Positions 1-6,442 of a stretch of 14,364 nt of DNA are shown in pieces. How positions within the stretch are numbered: the stretch's first letter is position 1; the number at the start of each line of letters is the position of its first letter. A model generated the notes under the pieces. It did not search any database. It was not told the DNA's origin and worked only from the letters and a program-made list of their open reading frames with translations. The stretch is from Acidobacteriaceae bacterium (GTDB taxonomy: Bacteria; Acidobacteriota; Terriglobia; Terriglobales; SbA1), in NCBI GenBank assembly GCA_003136335.1, contig PLEA01000348.1:1-14364 (forward strand). Reading direction: 5' to 3'. The position numbers and the translations under genes are program-made.

Positions 1-1369
1 CGATTCGGTAATCGAACTCGAACTCCGTCTTTTCACGGCTTGCTCTTTCGAGCTGTTCCATGGTCCTGGCTTGATCATCCGGGTGAATGCGTTGAAAGAA
101 TGTTTCGAATCGCGGCAGCTCTTTCTGCGGGTCAAAACCCAGCGCGCGGTAGCATTCCTCGGACCAGTACCTGATCTCTCCCGTTCCGGGAGCCCCTGCA
201 AAACTGCCTGTGTGGCTGAGCCTCTGCGCTTCCGCCAGATAACCCTCGCTCCGGCGCAGCGATTCTTCCGCTCGCTTGCTCTCGGTGATATCCGTCACCG
301 CGCCCACGAATTCAAAGCTGCCCGATTCATCGTTTGTTGAGGGATGACCCACAACTCGAACGTACTTCACCGAGCCATCCGGTATCAGCAGCCGATATTC
401 AACATCAAAAGCCTTCCTATCCTGTGCCGCTTGATCGAGCGTTCCTTTGACGAAGGCTCTGTCCTCCGGGTGGGTTCGCTGCAGTATGACTCCCACCGTA
501 GGTTTGTCGGCTGGATCGTATTCAAGAATCCGAAACGTTTCCTCTGACCAGACGATATGCCCACTGGAAACGCTCCAGCCGAAACTGCCGGTGTGGCTCA
601 CTCTCTGTGCTTCCGCTAAATAGGCCTCACTCCGCAGCAGCGCCTCCTCGGCGCGCTGACGTTGGAGTACTTCCTTTGTCAGTTCGCTGTTGACGGAGGT
701 CAGTTGGCTGGTCCGTTCTAGGACACGTTGTTCAAGCTCCTCATTCAGGCGCTTGATTTCAGCCTTAGCTTGTTTGTGCCCGGCGGTTTCGATAACATCC
801 CAACCCCCGCGCCGCTTTGTTACTGCGAACTGATGGGTTCGCACCACATCCAGGATTTCAGCAGCTCCGCATGCGGCGAGCGGGTACGTGCATAGCACCG
901 CGAGACGCTGATTGGCAACCGCCTGATTGAGTGACTCTTCGTATTCACAGAAGTCCTTCCAGTCCTTCTTTTCGAGCCATGCGGTATCTCCGGTAACCCT
1001 CACGCCGGCGTAACCTCTGGCCGATGCGTGCGCGAGTTTCTGGTTCCAACCGCCAATCACTCGGTTGAGATCAAACTTGCCATCCGGGAAATACCAGTCG
1101 CGAGCCGCGACAATCTCTATGCTGTGGTCAGAAAGGTATCGATCGAGGTCAGGTACGGCTCGTTTCAACGCACGGGTTGCTTCTTCCACGGCAAGGGGTT
1201 CGGCAACCACCCACAGGCAGAACTCCTGGCTCTCCAATCCAGCTTTGCAGTAGGAGACCGAGGTCTCGAGGAGATCCGCTGTTGTCTCGTAGAAGAGACA
1301 AAAGTGTGTTCCCCAAGGCATGTCGCCGACGACGTCGACTCCGGTCTTCCGCATCTCGGTTGTTCTCAC
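1..1369 (-). CDS. MEDS-PAS-PAS sensor protein, probable histidine kinase (3' part beyond window)
   Basis: This is a signalling protein whose first 456 residues are visible; it continues past position 1. Residues about 15-190 resemble the MEDS (DcmR-like) sensory domain, with the typical opening GTHFCLFYE at 20-28. Residues about 200-245 are a charged coiled coil (ELEQRVLERTSQL). Two PAS domains of the PAS_3 type follow, at about 250-366 and 374-456. Each is introduced by a near-identical SE-YLAEAQR-SHTGSF segment, and the first ends in VTDITESKRAEE. No membrane segment is visible, so the visible part is probably cytosolic. The GTG start at 1369 is chosen because a perfect AGGAGG lies 5 bases upstream and an in-frame TAG closes the frame just before it; an ATG five codons in (1354) is weaker. 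A kinase core would be expected off the left edge but is not seen. The ligand is unknown. Confidence 0.85.
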   Translation of the reverse strand, partial: MRTTEMRKTGVDVVGDMPWGTHFCLFYETTADLLETSVSYCKAGLESQEFCLWVVAEPLAVEEATRALKRAVPDLDRYLSDHSIEIVAARDWYFPDGKFDLNRVIGGWNQKLAHASARGYAGVRVTGDTAWLEKKDWKDFCEYEESLNQAVANQRLAVLCTYPLAACGAAEILDVVRTHQFAVTKRRGGWDVIETAGHKQAKAEIKRLNEELEQRVLERTSQLTSVNSELTKEVLQRQRAEEALLRSEAYLAEAQRVSHTGSFGWSVSSGHIVWSEETFRILEYDPADKPTVGVILQRTHPEDRAFVKGTLDQAAQDRKAFDVEYRLLIPDGSVKYVRVVGHPSTNDESGSFEFVGAVTDITESKRAEESLRRSEGYLAEAQRLSHTGSFAGAPGTGEIRYWSEECYRALGFDPQKELPRFETFFQRIHPDDQARTMEQLERASREKTEFEFDYRI

Positions 1370-1371
1370 GG

Positions 1372-1498
1372 CTACCTCCTAAGTTTCATCTCAGCACAGC
1401 TGACTAACCCAGGGGCGATTGCGACCGATATGGCGGCAAAACCGTAGCTCAGAATCAGCGGGTGGTAACGTCGTTGATGGAGAGTTCCACTGAGCCAT
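1372..1498 (-). pseudogene. Frameshifted 5' remnant of a membrane histidine kinase gene
   Basis: A possible ATG at 1498, preceded by AAGG, opens a frame reading MAQWNSPSTTLPPADSEL and then leaves the coding path. In the neighbouring frame the sequence continues as LSYGFAAISVAIAPGLV and stops at 1372. That segment closely resembles residues 18-34 (AVRYGLAFGSVAIALCL) of the intact membrane kinase at 12496-14046, i.e. the first membrane helix of that kinase type. I read this as the first 40 or so codons of a similar kinase, broken by a frameshift and cut off where the MEDS gene begins. It is short, and chance similarity of hydrophobic helices cannot be excluded. Confidence 0.4.
1375..1380 (-). 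promoter_or_regulatory. Ribosome binding site fixing a GTG start
   Basis: A perfect AGGAGG (minus strand) sits 5 bases before the GTG at 1369. It decides the non-ATG start of the MEDS-PAS protein. Confidence 0.75.
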
Positions 1499-1542
1499 GG
1501 CTTACCTTGCCTGGATCGCGCGGATGTAACCTTCAAAAGGAT

Positions 1543-1561
1543 AGCCCAACAGAGTTGGGCT
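1543..1561 (-). terminator. Perfect hairpin, possible terminator
   Basis: The minus strand has an 8-bp perfect stem (AGCCCAAC / GTTGGGCT) with a 3-base loop, followed by ATCCTTTT. It lies downstream of the DUF2950 remnant and upstream of the kinase remnant, where a terminator would be expected. The T-run is short and offset by three bases, so termination is likely but not certain. Confidence 0.45.
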
Positions 1562-1599
1562 GACAATAGAGGAGCGCTGGCAGTGATGGAGAGCGGGTT

Positions 1600-1629
1600 A
1601 AACCCGGGAAGTCTCTCGCGGCCTCCCGG
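1600..1629. repeat. Inverted repeat CCCGGGA / TCCCGGG
   Basis: Two perfect 7-base arms enclose about 15 bases, in the debris between the DUF2950 remnant and the hairpin at 1543-1561. There is no strong T-tract on either side, so its role is unknown. It may be an older terminator or part of the decayed DNA. Confidence 0.3.
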
Positions 1630-1655
1630 GCTGTTCGATGATGTTGCGAGCAAGC

Positions 1656-2022
1656 ACGGCGCTCATCGCTCGACGAAGGGACTTCTTTTCCCGCTCCGAG
1701 GATGGCTTCCAGCGCCTGCTCATCCTCATTTTGCATAGCCTGAAAGAGAGCGTCGTTACCTTCCCCAAGAAGACGAGAGCGTTTTGGGCTGTAAGTCCGG
1801 AGCAAAGATCGATCCAGAGTAGCCCGCCACCACCAGCAGAAGGCTTACCACCATCAGCAGAAGGACAGTGGATGCGAATCCCCAGGCAAGTCTCAGTGTG
1901 AATGCTTCAAGCTTCACATTGTTCGGGCGCATGAGTTTCCTCTCCATGTCGTCAGTTGCGTTCTCCAGGGAGGAGGACGCGGTCGCCGCTAGTTCAATTA
2001 CTGCAAGAGATTTTGACTTCAT
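1656..2022 (-). pseudogene. Frameshifted, truncated DUF2950-type gene
   Basis: The ATG at 2022, with AGGAG 7 bases upstream, opens an 88-codon frame. It has a polar N-terminus, one strong membrane or signal helix (ASTVLLLMVVSLLLVVAGY) and the junction LQPKTLSSS, then stops at 1756. Directly after, in another frame, comes EGNDALFQAMQNEDEQ, then ALEAILGAGKE and SSSDE. This matches what I recall of the DUF2950 N-terminus, which begins 'KTF-S-EE--DAL--A--N-D--AL--ILG'. A single frameshift near 1760-1775 would join the two parts. After about residue 50 of the second frame the similarity ends, whereas DUF2950 proteins are usually about 250-300 residues, so most of the gene is missing. DUF2950 has no established function. 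The family call is from memory of its N-terminal pattern. Confidence 0.55.
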
Positions 2023-2140
2023 GGTTGTTCTCCTAGTGTTTTGCGCAGCTGGAACTTTCGGATGAACTCTCGGAGAAACCGGTTCCAAATCTCCACCGGC
2101 AGCATTCAATTCCAGATGGCCTTGTTCAAAACAAAGAGTT

Positions 2141-2180
2141 CAATAAAACAAGCCCCGCCTGTCGACTTCTGGGCAGGGCT
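2141..2180 (-). terminator. Intrinsic terminator after the small secreted protein gene
   Basis: On the minus strand AGCCCTGCC pairs with GGCGGGGCT: 9 bp with one G-U, and a 12-base loop. It is followed by TGTTTTATTG. It lies about 50 bases after the stop of the gene at 2230-2595 and is the best intrinsic terminator in the window. Confidence 0.8.
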
Positions 2181-2229
2181 GCTCGCCAATGAACGCGAAA
2201 ATTGGAGCGTCCAAGATCGAGTGAGCGAA

Positions 2230-2595
2230 CTACATGCCACTCTGCTCAAAGACCAGTGATTCTTTACTACGACTGAAGTCGATCTCTTTGAGCGTTTTGG
2301 TGTTGGCGCTGGTCGTGTCAGTCACGATGTCATCTTGACTCACTTGGGCGTCATTCGTCTTCAATGTTCCTGGCACCGTGGCAACAGTCTTTCCGTTGCG
2401 CACGAAATTCACCTGAATCTGCGGGCCGGTTCCTTGCCACTCGACCTTGTAGCTGCCAGGTTTCAGTTGCGTGCCACCGACTTGTACGGAGTCCGTAATC
2501 TCTACCGAGTGCTGATTCTTGTCTCGTGCGAAAGCGCACACCGAAAACAATAGGGCGAGCATCGACAAAAGTGCTGTGTACTTTATTTGTTTCAT
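2230..2595 (-). CDS. Small secreted protein of unknown function
   Basis: The protein has 121 residues. A clear Sec signal peptide occupies residues 1-23 (KQIKY, then a hydrophobic stretch ending VCAFA, cleavage likely before RDKN). The mature part of about 98 residues looks beta-rich, with HSVEITDSVQVGGTQLKPGSY and the conserved-looking TSANTKTLKEIDFS near the C-terminus. It has no cysteines, heme motif or obvious active site. I recall similar short exported proteins being common in Acidobacteria, but I know no function. The ATG at 2595 is chosen because GGAG lies upstream and it begins the signal peptide; the frame is open 22 codons further, but that extension has no signal-peptide logic. 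It is monocistronic, with its own terminator. About 200 bases upstream is an inverted repeat like those in the sigma54 control region. Confidence 0.75.
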   Translation of the reverse strand: MKQIKYTALLSMLALLFSVCAFARDKNQHSVEITDSVQVGGTQLKPGSYKVEWQGTGPQIQVNFVRNGKTVATVPGTLKTNDAQVSQDDIVTDTTSANTKTLKEIDFSRSKESLVFEQSGM

Positions 2596-2725
2596 TAGTT
2601 CTCCTTTGAAAGTTAAGCAGCAGTTCTCACCCCGATGAGATGAGACTGCTAACTCGGACACTGAATGTCTTTTTCAATAGATGCCGATCGATTGATTTGG
2701 GGTGCAACCATGTTTGTTTCCCGAT

Positions 2726-2749
2726 GTAACTATGCGTAAATCTTCGTAA
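2726..2749. repeat. Three GTAA direct repeats at 10-base spacing
   Basis: GTAA occurs at 2726, 2736 and 2746 within GTAACTATGC, GTAAATCTTC and GTAATC. The repeats face the same side of the helix, about 130 bases upstream of the secreted protein gene. Such phasing can mark a regulator binding site, but a 4-base unit could also arise by chance. Confidence 0.3.
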
Positions 2750-2783
2750 TCATTATCGAGTCGCCCGGGAGAAAGTTCTGCTC

Positions 2784-2805
2784 GCGTGTCCGTATGTTGA
2801 CACGC
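2784..2805. promoter_or_regulatory. Inverted repeat with GTC-N8-GAC core
   Basis: Perfect 7-base arms GCGTGTC and GACACGC enclose 8 bases. The core TGTC-N8-GACA has the same geometry as the two sites in the divergent region at 6281-6313. It lies about 190 bases before the start of the secreted protein gene and about 90 bases after the oxidoreductase stop. It could be an activator site or a weak transcript end; there is no T-tract on the minus strand. I found no -24/-12 match between it and position 2595. Confidence 0.4.
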
Positions 2806-2891
2806 TGTTTCCGCAACAGACGCCGGCTTGCAATGGTTCGAGAGTGCAGCAGGTTTGTCTGAGCCCGGTATGAATCAGGTTTCGCCCCAAG

Positions 2892-3815
2892 TCACCCTGT
2901 TACCGGGTCCGAGGGAATAGCCTCGATACCTGCCACTTCTTCCATACGTAGCAACACAGCGGAGAAGTCCTTTTCATCATCGTCAGCCAATTCTTCGGAG
3001 TTTACGTAAAACGCAGCTTCTGTCGCAGGCATAGAGACATGTTCTTTTGCCGCCGCCTTCAGAATCAATTCAAAATCTTTGTTCATTAGGCGCAGAGGAA
3101 ACTGCGGACGGTAATCGTAGACTGTTGCACTCGCCAGTTTTCCCACATGCGCCGGAGCGACCACAGCTGTCTCCGATAAGACCTGGAGCAACTGCTCACG
3201 ATTGAGACCGACTTTCTCCCCAAGGACCACCGCCTCCGCAATTGCCTGCATACCAACGCCCAACAGTGTGTTGACGACCAACTTCATCGCTGTGCCAGAT
3301 CCTGGACCGCCCAGAAGAAAATATCGTTTTGCGACGGCCTGAAATATTGGCTCAGCGGCGCGGAACAAGTCTCCGTCGCCGCCTACCAGTAGCGTCAAGA
3401 TGCCTTGCTCGGCGGCAGGAGTGCTGCCCGAGATCGCGACATCTAATACATCGATGCCAGCTTCGGCGCCAAGGCGGTGAAGTTCGCGTGAGGTTTCTGG
3501 AGAGATCGTGCTCATCTCAAGCACGACCGTTCCTGGCCGTGCGGCCGCAAAAACTCCCTCTGCCCCTGTATACACGCTTCGAACTGCCTCATCGTTGGTC
3601 AAGCAGGAGAGAACCACATCGGCAGCACGTGCCAGTTCAAGAATGCTTTTCACAACGGTAGCACCCCGTTTCGCGAGGGCTTCCGCCTTTACGAGATCCC
3701 TGTCGTAGACAGAGAGTTGGTAACTGTGATCAAACAGGCGTTGTGCGATGCGACTTCCCATGTTGCCTAGGCCAATGAATCCGAGTTTCACCAGATTTGC
3801 AGTAAGACGTTTCAT
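2892..3815 (-). CDS. 3-Hydroxyisobutyrate dehydrogenase-like NAD(P)-dependent oxidoreductase
   Basis: This is a cytosolic member of the beta-hydroxyacid dehydrogenase family (307 residues, usual length about 290-310). An N-terminal Rossmann fold carries GLGNMG (residues 15-20) after a short leader. The substrate loop DVAISGSTPAAEQG (125-138) corresponds to the family's D-P-SGG motif. The catalytic lysine is K178 in GTAMKLVVN, and NKD (245-247) is the conserved C-terminal motif. Family members reversibly oxidise 3-hydroxyisobutyrate, tartronate semialdehyde/glycerate or succinic semialdehyde; which applies here cannot be read. The ATG at 3815 has GGAG upstream. It is the last gene of the minus-strand unit starting at 6099, 78 bases after the gene before it, so it may reduce or oxidise a small acid or aldehyde derived from that unit's exported enzymes (inference). 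No strong terminator follows. Confidence 0.88.
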   Translation of the reverse strand: MKRLTANLVKLGFIGLGNMGSRIAQRLFDHSYQLSVYDRDLVKAEALAKRGATVVKSILELARAADVVLSCLTNDEAVRSVYTGAEGVFAAARPGTVVLEMSTISPETSRELHRLGAEAGIDVLDVAISGSTPAAEQGILTLLVGGDGDLFRAAEPIFQAVAKRYFLLGGPGSGTAMKLVVNTLLGVGMQAIAEAVVLGEKVGLNREQLLQVLSETAVVAPAHVGKLASATVYDYRPQFPLRLMNKDFELILKAAAKEHVSMPATEAAFYVNSEELADDDEKDFSAVLLRMEEVAGIEAIPSDPVTG

Positions 3816-3893
3816 TAGGGTCTCCGTTGTTTCGTGGACATTGGATATCTCATCTTTAAGGCCCGAGCCGCGAAAAGTTTCGCACCCTGCGTT

Positions 3894-4409
3894 TTATTGC
3901 TCCAACCCCTCAACCGCCAGCGCGCGCATTCCGTCGGCCTCGAGCACTCTGCCTTTGAGCACGATCCCAGGGACACCTATGCGATCGAGAATGCTCTCAG
4001 GCAGTCTTATGCCGTTCTGTTCGTTGAGCACAAGTAAGATCTTTCCGGCCTGGTCGGGAATGAATACCAGGGGACCGCCGGTCACAGCGCACAGCTTCGC
4101 GCAGAAGGCGTGATCGTAAGCGTGCGTGTGACTGCCAAGGTAACAATTTGCGTCAGTGACTTCTCCTCGGAGGCTTACAGCCTCTCCCGGCACAGCTTGT
4201 CCAACGAGCAGATCCACGTTCCCTTCCTTGGCCATTCTCCGCGCTCTTGCCATGTCGGAGACAAGGGCTTGTACTTGCGTGAACCGCATCTTGTTCATCT
4301 CGTTTCGATCTCCAAATTGGAAGGCACACAACGTCAGAGCCGCGATTGCGCTGAGCAAAGTGAGCACCGACTTCTTACCTGGATGGTCTCTTCGCAGCCT
4401 GGTTTGCAT
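3894..4409 (-). CDS. Exported or membrane-anchored Cys/His-motif protein, function unknown
   Basis: The protein has 171 residues. An N-terminal basic region precedes a hydrophobic helix (about 14-32, SVLTLLSAIAALTLCAF), which is a signal or anchor. The core (about 78-170) begins SLRGEVTDANCYLG and holds C89, H94, H96, H100, C103 and C107 (pattern C-x4-H-x-H-x3-H-x2-C-x3-C), then GGPLVFI and short beta strands. I recall similar 'DxxCY--...--H--CA--CA--G-P' domains in bacterial exported proteins of unknown role. The spacing suggests a metal or redox site, but this is inference. The ATG at 4409 is favoured because it keeps the signal helix; AGGAG lies 11 bases upstream, and it overlaps the 3' end of the upstream dehydrogenase gene by 35 bases. 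A start at the downstream MNKMRF would lose the helix. Tight coupling points to a role with the cytochrome/PQQ enzyme. Confidence 0.7.
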   Translation of the reverse strand: MQTRLRRDHPGKKSVLTLLSAIAALTLCAFQFGDRNEMNKMRFTQVQALVSDMARARRMAKEGNVDLLVGQAVPGEAVSLRGEVTDANCYLGSHTHAYDHAFCAKLCAVTGGPLVFIPDQAGKILLVLNEQNGIRLPESILDRIGVPGIVLKGRVLEADGMRALAVEGLEQ

Positions 4410-6099
4410 CGTTTCGCTCGCGCTCCTGGCTATTGGTGCCCGTGTAGCTGATTCTCCATATAGAGTTCGAACCATCATCGGTTACTAGCAGCGATCCGTC
4501 TTGAGCCACGGTGATGCCGACGGGTCTCCCCCACACGTGTCCGTTGTCAACCACGAATCCGGTCACAAAATCTTCGTACTCCCCGCTGGCCCGGTTTGTC
4601 TGGTGCAGAGGTACGCGAATCACTTCATATCCGGCGCGTACTGATCGGTTCCATGAACCGTGCTCGGATGCGAAAACGTCTCCCTGATATTCAGCCGGGA
4701 ATTGCGTACCCTCATAGAACGTCATCTCGAGTGAAGCGTTGTGAGGCTGCAGCAGAACGTCGGGGACGATGACCTTATCTCTTAGCTCGGGATGTTTGCC
4801 CTCATGGCGCGGGTCCTGATGGTTGCCGATGTACCACCACGGCCAACCATAGAAGCCGTCTTCTTCGACATGGGTGATGTAGTCGGGCACAAGGTTGTCT
4901 CCCAGACCATCACGCTCGTTGACCGAGCACCATAACTCGCCGGTCTTAGGATTGATCGCCAGCCCAGCTCCGGCATTGCGGATCCCGTACGCGTACACGC
5001 GCATGTCTGAGCCATCGGGGTTGAATTCCAGAATGTCGGCTCGATTCTTTTCAGCTGGCGTGGTGTCGGGATCGTCCACATTCGACGCCGAGCCGACAGC
5101 GACGAACATCTTCTTGCCGTCAGCGGTGAACTGCACGTCACGGGTCCAGTGTCCTGCGCCATGAGGGAGGTCCACAATGTGCTGCGCCGGTCCGCTTGCC
5201 TTCAGGTCTCCATTCTTATACGGAAACCGGACGACCGAGTCGGTGTTTCCTACGTAGACCCATTGAGGATTCTCTCCGGGAGGATAGAATGCGATGCCGT
5301 AGGGCTGGTTGAGTCCGGTGGCAAAGGTGTCGACCCGTTCGGGCTTACCATCGCTGGTGATTCCGTGGAACACCTTGAGTTCCCCGCCGCTGCTTTCTGC
5401 CAGGAAAAAGTCGCCGTTGGGGGCGGCCCGGATCAACCGCGGATTATCAAGTCCAGTGGCGTATTGCTGTACGCTGAATCCAGTTGGGGCTTTCGGCCAT
5501 GCATCGCGGGGACGTGCCGCCAATTGAGGTCCATTGCTGGCTGACTCAGTGACGTAGGGCGCCGGAAGATCCTGCGCCGTGATCTTGCGGACCTTCCCGG
5601 GCTGCTCATAGCGAAAGTCTGTGTATGGCGGTTGCGGCGGCGGTGCGTTGGTTTTGACGGAGTTCACCTGGACGGAAGCAGAGTCGTTCGTTGGTGCACT
5701 CGTGGAATTCTTGAGAGACTTCAAATAAGTCACAATCTGCCATCGTTTTTGCTCAGGCATACTTGCCCAAGACGGCATACCGTTATTGACCGATCCGGTT
5801 GTGACAAACCAGAAAACCTCTCCATCCGATGCCGATTGCGTGGGCCCGCGCGCTAGGGGGGGAATGTTCCCGGTTCCCCGTCCCTTGATGCCGTGGCAGG
5901 ATCCGCAATTCATGGTATATAGCCTTGAGCCGGCGGTTACGGCTGCTTGTTGCCCCGCGTACGGGTCCTTCAATTGATTGCTGGATGCGGGTGCATTATG
6001 AAAGTGCGCGTCTTGGGCTAGCAGCGTCGAAGCCGGAAAGATTAGTACAACGGCACTTATCACAGCAGCGAGAAAATGGGGGAGGGTATCGACTTTCAT
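4375..6099 (-). CDS. Cytochrome c / PQQ-type sorbosone (sugar) dehydrogenase fusion
   Basis: The protein is a 574-residue periplasmic fusion. A signal peptide (1-29, ending LLAQ) leads to a class I cytochrome c domain (about 50-131). This has heme motif C65-G-S-C68-H69 and probable axial Met108 in NNGMPSW. After a Pro-rich linker (about 132-170) comes a six-bladed beta-propeller of the glucose/sorbosone dehydrogenase type. It starts near 205 (GFSVQQYATGLDNPR) and has HGAGHWTRD (313-321), MFVAVGSASN (331-340), YGIRNAGAG (371-379), EEDGFYGWPWWY (412-423) and HGSWNR (480-485). Such enzymes oxidise aldoses or sugar aldehydes with PQQ, and the fused cytochrome would accept the electrons. Substrate and PQQ dependence are inferred. 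The ATG at 6099 has GGAG just upstream. A full-match sigma54 promoter lies at 6181-6196. It is the first gene of a three-gene unit. Confidence 0.88.
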   Translation of the reverse strand: MKVDTLPHFLAAVISAVVLIFPASTLLAQDAHFHNAPASSNQLKDPYAGQQAAVTAGSRLYTMNCGSCHGIKGRGTGNIPPLARGPTQSASDGEVFWFVTTGSVNNGMPSWASMPEQKRWQIVTYLKSLKNSTSAPTNDSASVQVNSVKTNAPPPQPPYTDFRYEQPGKVRKITAQDLPAPYVTESASNGPQLAARPRDAWPKAPTGFSVQQYATGLDNPRLIRAAPNGDFFLAESSGGELKVFHGITSDGKPERVDTFATGLNQPYGIAFYPPGENPQWVYVGNTDSVVRFPYKNGDLKASGPAQHIVDLPHGAGHWTRDVQFTADGKKMFVAVGSASNVDDPDTTPAEKNRADILEFNPDGSDMRVYAYGIRNAGAGLAINPKTGELWCSVNERDGLGDNLVPDYITHVEEDGFYGWPWWYIGNHQDPRHEGKHPELRDKVIVPDVLLQPHNASLEMTFYEGTQFPAEYQGDVFASEHGSWNRSVRAGYEVIRVPLHQTNRASGEYEDFVTGFVVDNGHVWGRPVGITVAQDGSLLVTDDGSNSIWRISYTGTNSQERERNDANQAAKRPSR

Positions 6100-6108
6100 A
6101 GCTTCTCC

Positions 6109-6171
6109 AGCGGCCGTCGCGGATTGCTAGTGCAAACTTCGATGCAAGCGTTGCGTAAAGCGCCGGCCGCT
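6109..6171 (-). repeat. Long-range inverted repeat in the 5' leader of the PQQ enzyme gene
   Basis: Perfect 8-base arms AGCGGCCG and CGGCCGCT (6109-6116 and 6164-6171) enclose 47 bases. In the minus-strand transcript the second arm directly abuts the GGAG ribosome site at 6105-6108. The first arm starts at about the predicted transcription start (near 6170). It could form a leader stem influencing translation; this is inference only. Confidence 0.35.
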
Positions 6172-6180
6172 CTGAACGAA

Positions 6181-6196
6181 AGCAAGTTCCGTGCCA
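6181..6196 (-). promoter_or_regulatory. Sigma54 (-24/-12) promoter toward the cytochrome/PQQ gene
   Basis: The minus strand reads TGGCACGGAACTTGCT, which satisfies every position of the sigma54 consensus TGGCACG-N4-TTGC(A/T). The invariant GG and GC are correctly spaced. The predicted start of transcription is near 6170, giving a leader of about 70 bases to the ATG at 6099. Confidence 0.88.
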
Positions 6197-6280
6197 TCCT
6201 GTGAAGGCGCGTCTCTTCAATGAAGTGCCGCTTTACCGTGGTCCTCGCGCCTCATGCTTAATTCATAAGTCGAACAACTG

Positions 6281-6314
6281 GTCAATCTTTCGACGCGCTG
6301 TCAAACTGTGGACA
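6281..6314. promoter_or_regulatory. Putative enhancer-binding sites (two GTC-N8-GAC repeats)
   Basis: One site is GTC-N8-GAC at 6281-6294. The other is TGTC-N8-GACA at 6299-6314. Their centres are 19 bases apart. They lie 85-119 bases from each of the two outward-facing -24/-12 elements, the usual distance for a sigma54 activator site. The intergenic region spans 6100-6442 and contains no gene. Confidence 0.55.
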
Positions 6315-6399
6315 CTCGGGAGAAGGATTGCTTCTTGCACAAACTGGAAGCGCGCCGGGTTTTGCCCCCATTAGCGTCGCTGCTAGCGTCACTGCAACG

Positions 6400-6415
6400 T
6401 GGCACGCAGAATGCT
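6400..6415 (+). promoter_or_regulatory. Sigma54 (-24/-12) promoter toward the Mo-hydroxylase operon
   Basis: The plus strand reads TGGCACGCAGAATGCT. It matches TGGCACG-N4-TTGC(A/T) except for A in place of the first T of TTGC. The invariant GG (6401-6402) and GC (6413-6414) are correctly spaced. The predicted start near 6426 leaves a 17-base leader holding the AAGGGGA ribosome site before the ATG at 6443. Confidence 0.78.
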
Positions 6416-6442
6416 TAGCTAAATTGGCGAAAGGGGACCTTG

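Noticed and set aside
1028..1447. Plus-strand open frame of 139 codons
   Set aside because: It lies almost wholly antisense to the MEDS domain, whose minus-strand reading is clearly a known domain with a perfect ribosome site.
2041..2259. Plus-strand open frame of 72 codons
   Set aside because: It spans the terminator at 2141-2180 and the end of the secreted protein gene, and has no ribosome site or recognisable content.
2369..2384. TGGCACC as a possible sigma54 -24 element
   Set aside because: It lies inside the secreted protein coding region on the opposite strand, with no GC at -12.
2797..2802. TTGACA that could be a sigma70 -35 box on the plus strand
   Set aside because: No acceptable -10 hexamer follows at 16-18 bases and no plus-strand gene starts nearby; the bases belong to the inverted repeat at 2784-2805.
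3816..3893. Short GCGAA/TTCGC hairpin between the Cys/His protein and the oxidoreductase genes
   Set aside because: The stem is only 5 bp with no T-tract on the transcribed strand, so it is too weak to call a terminator or operon boundary.
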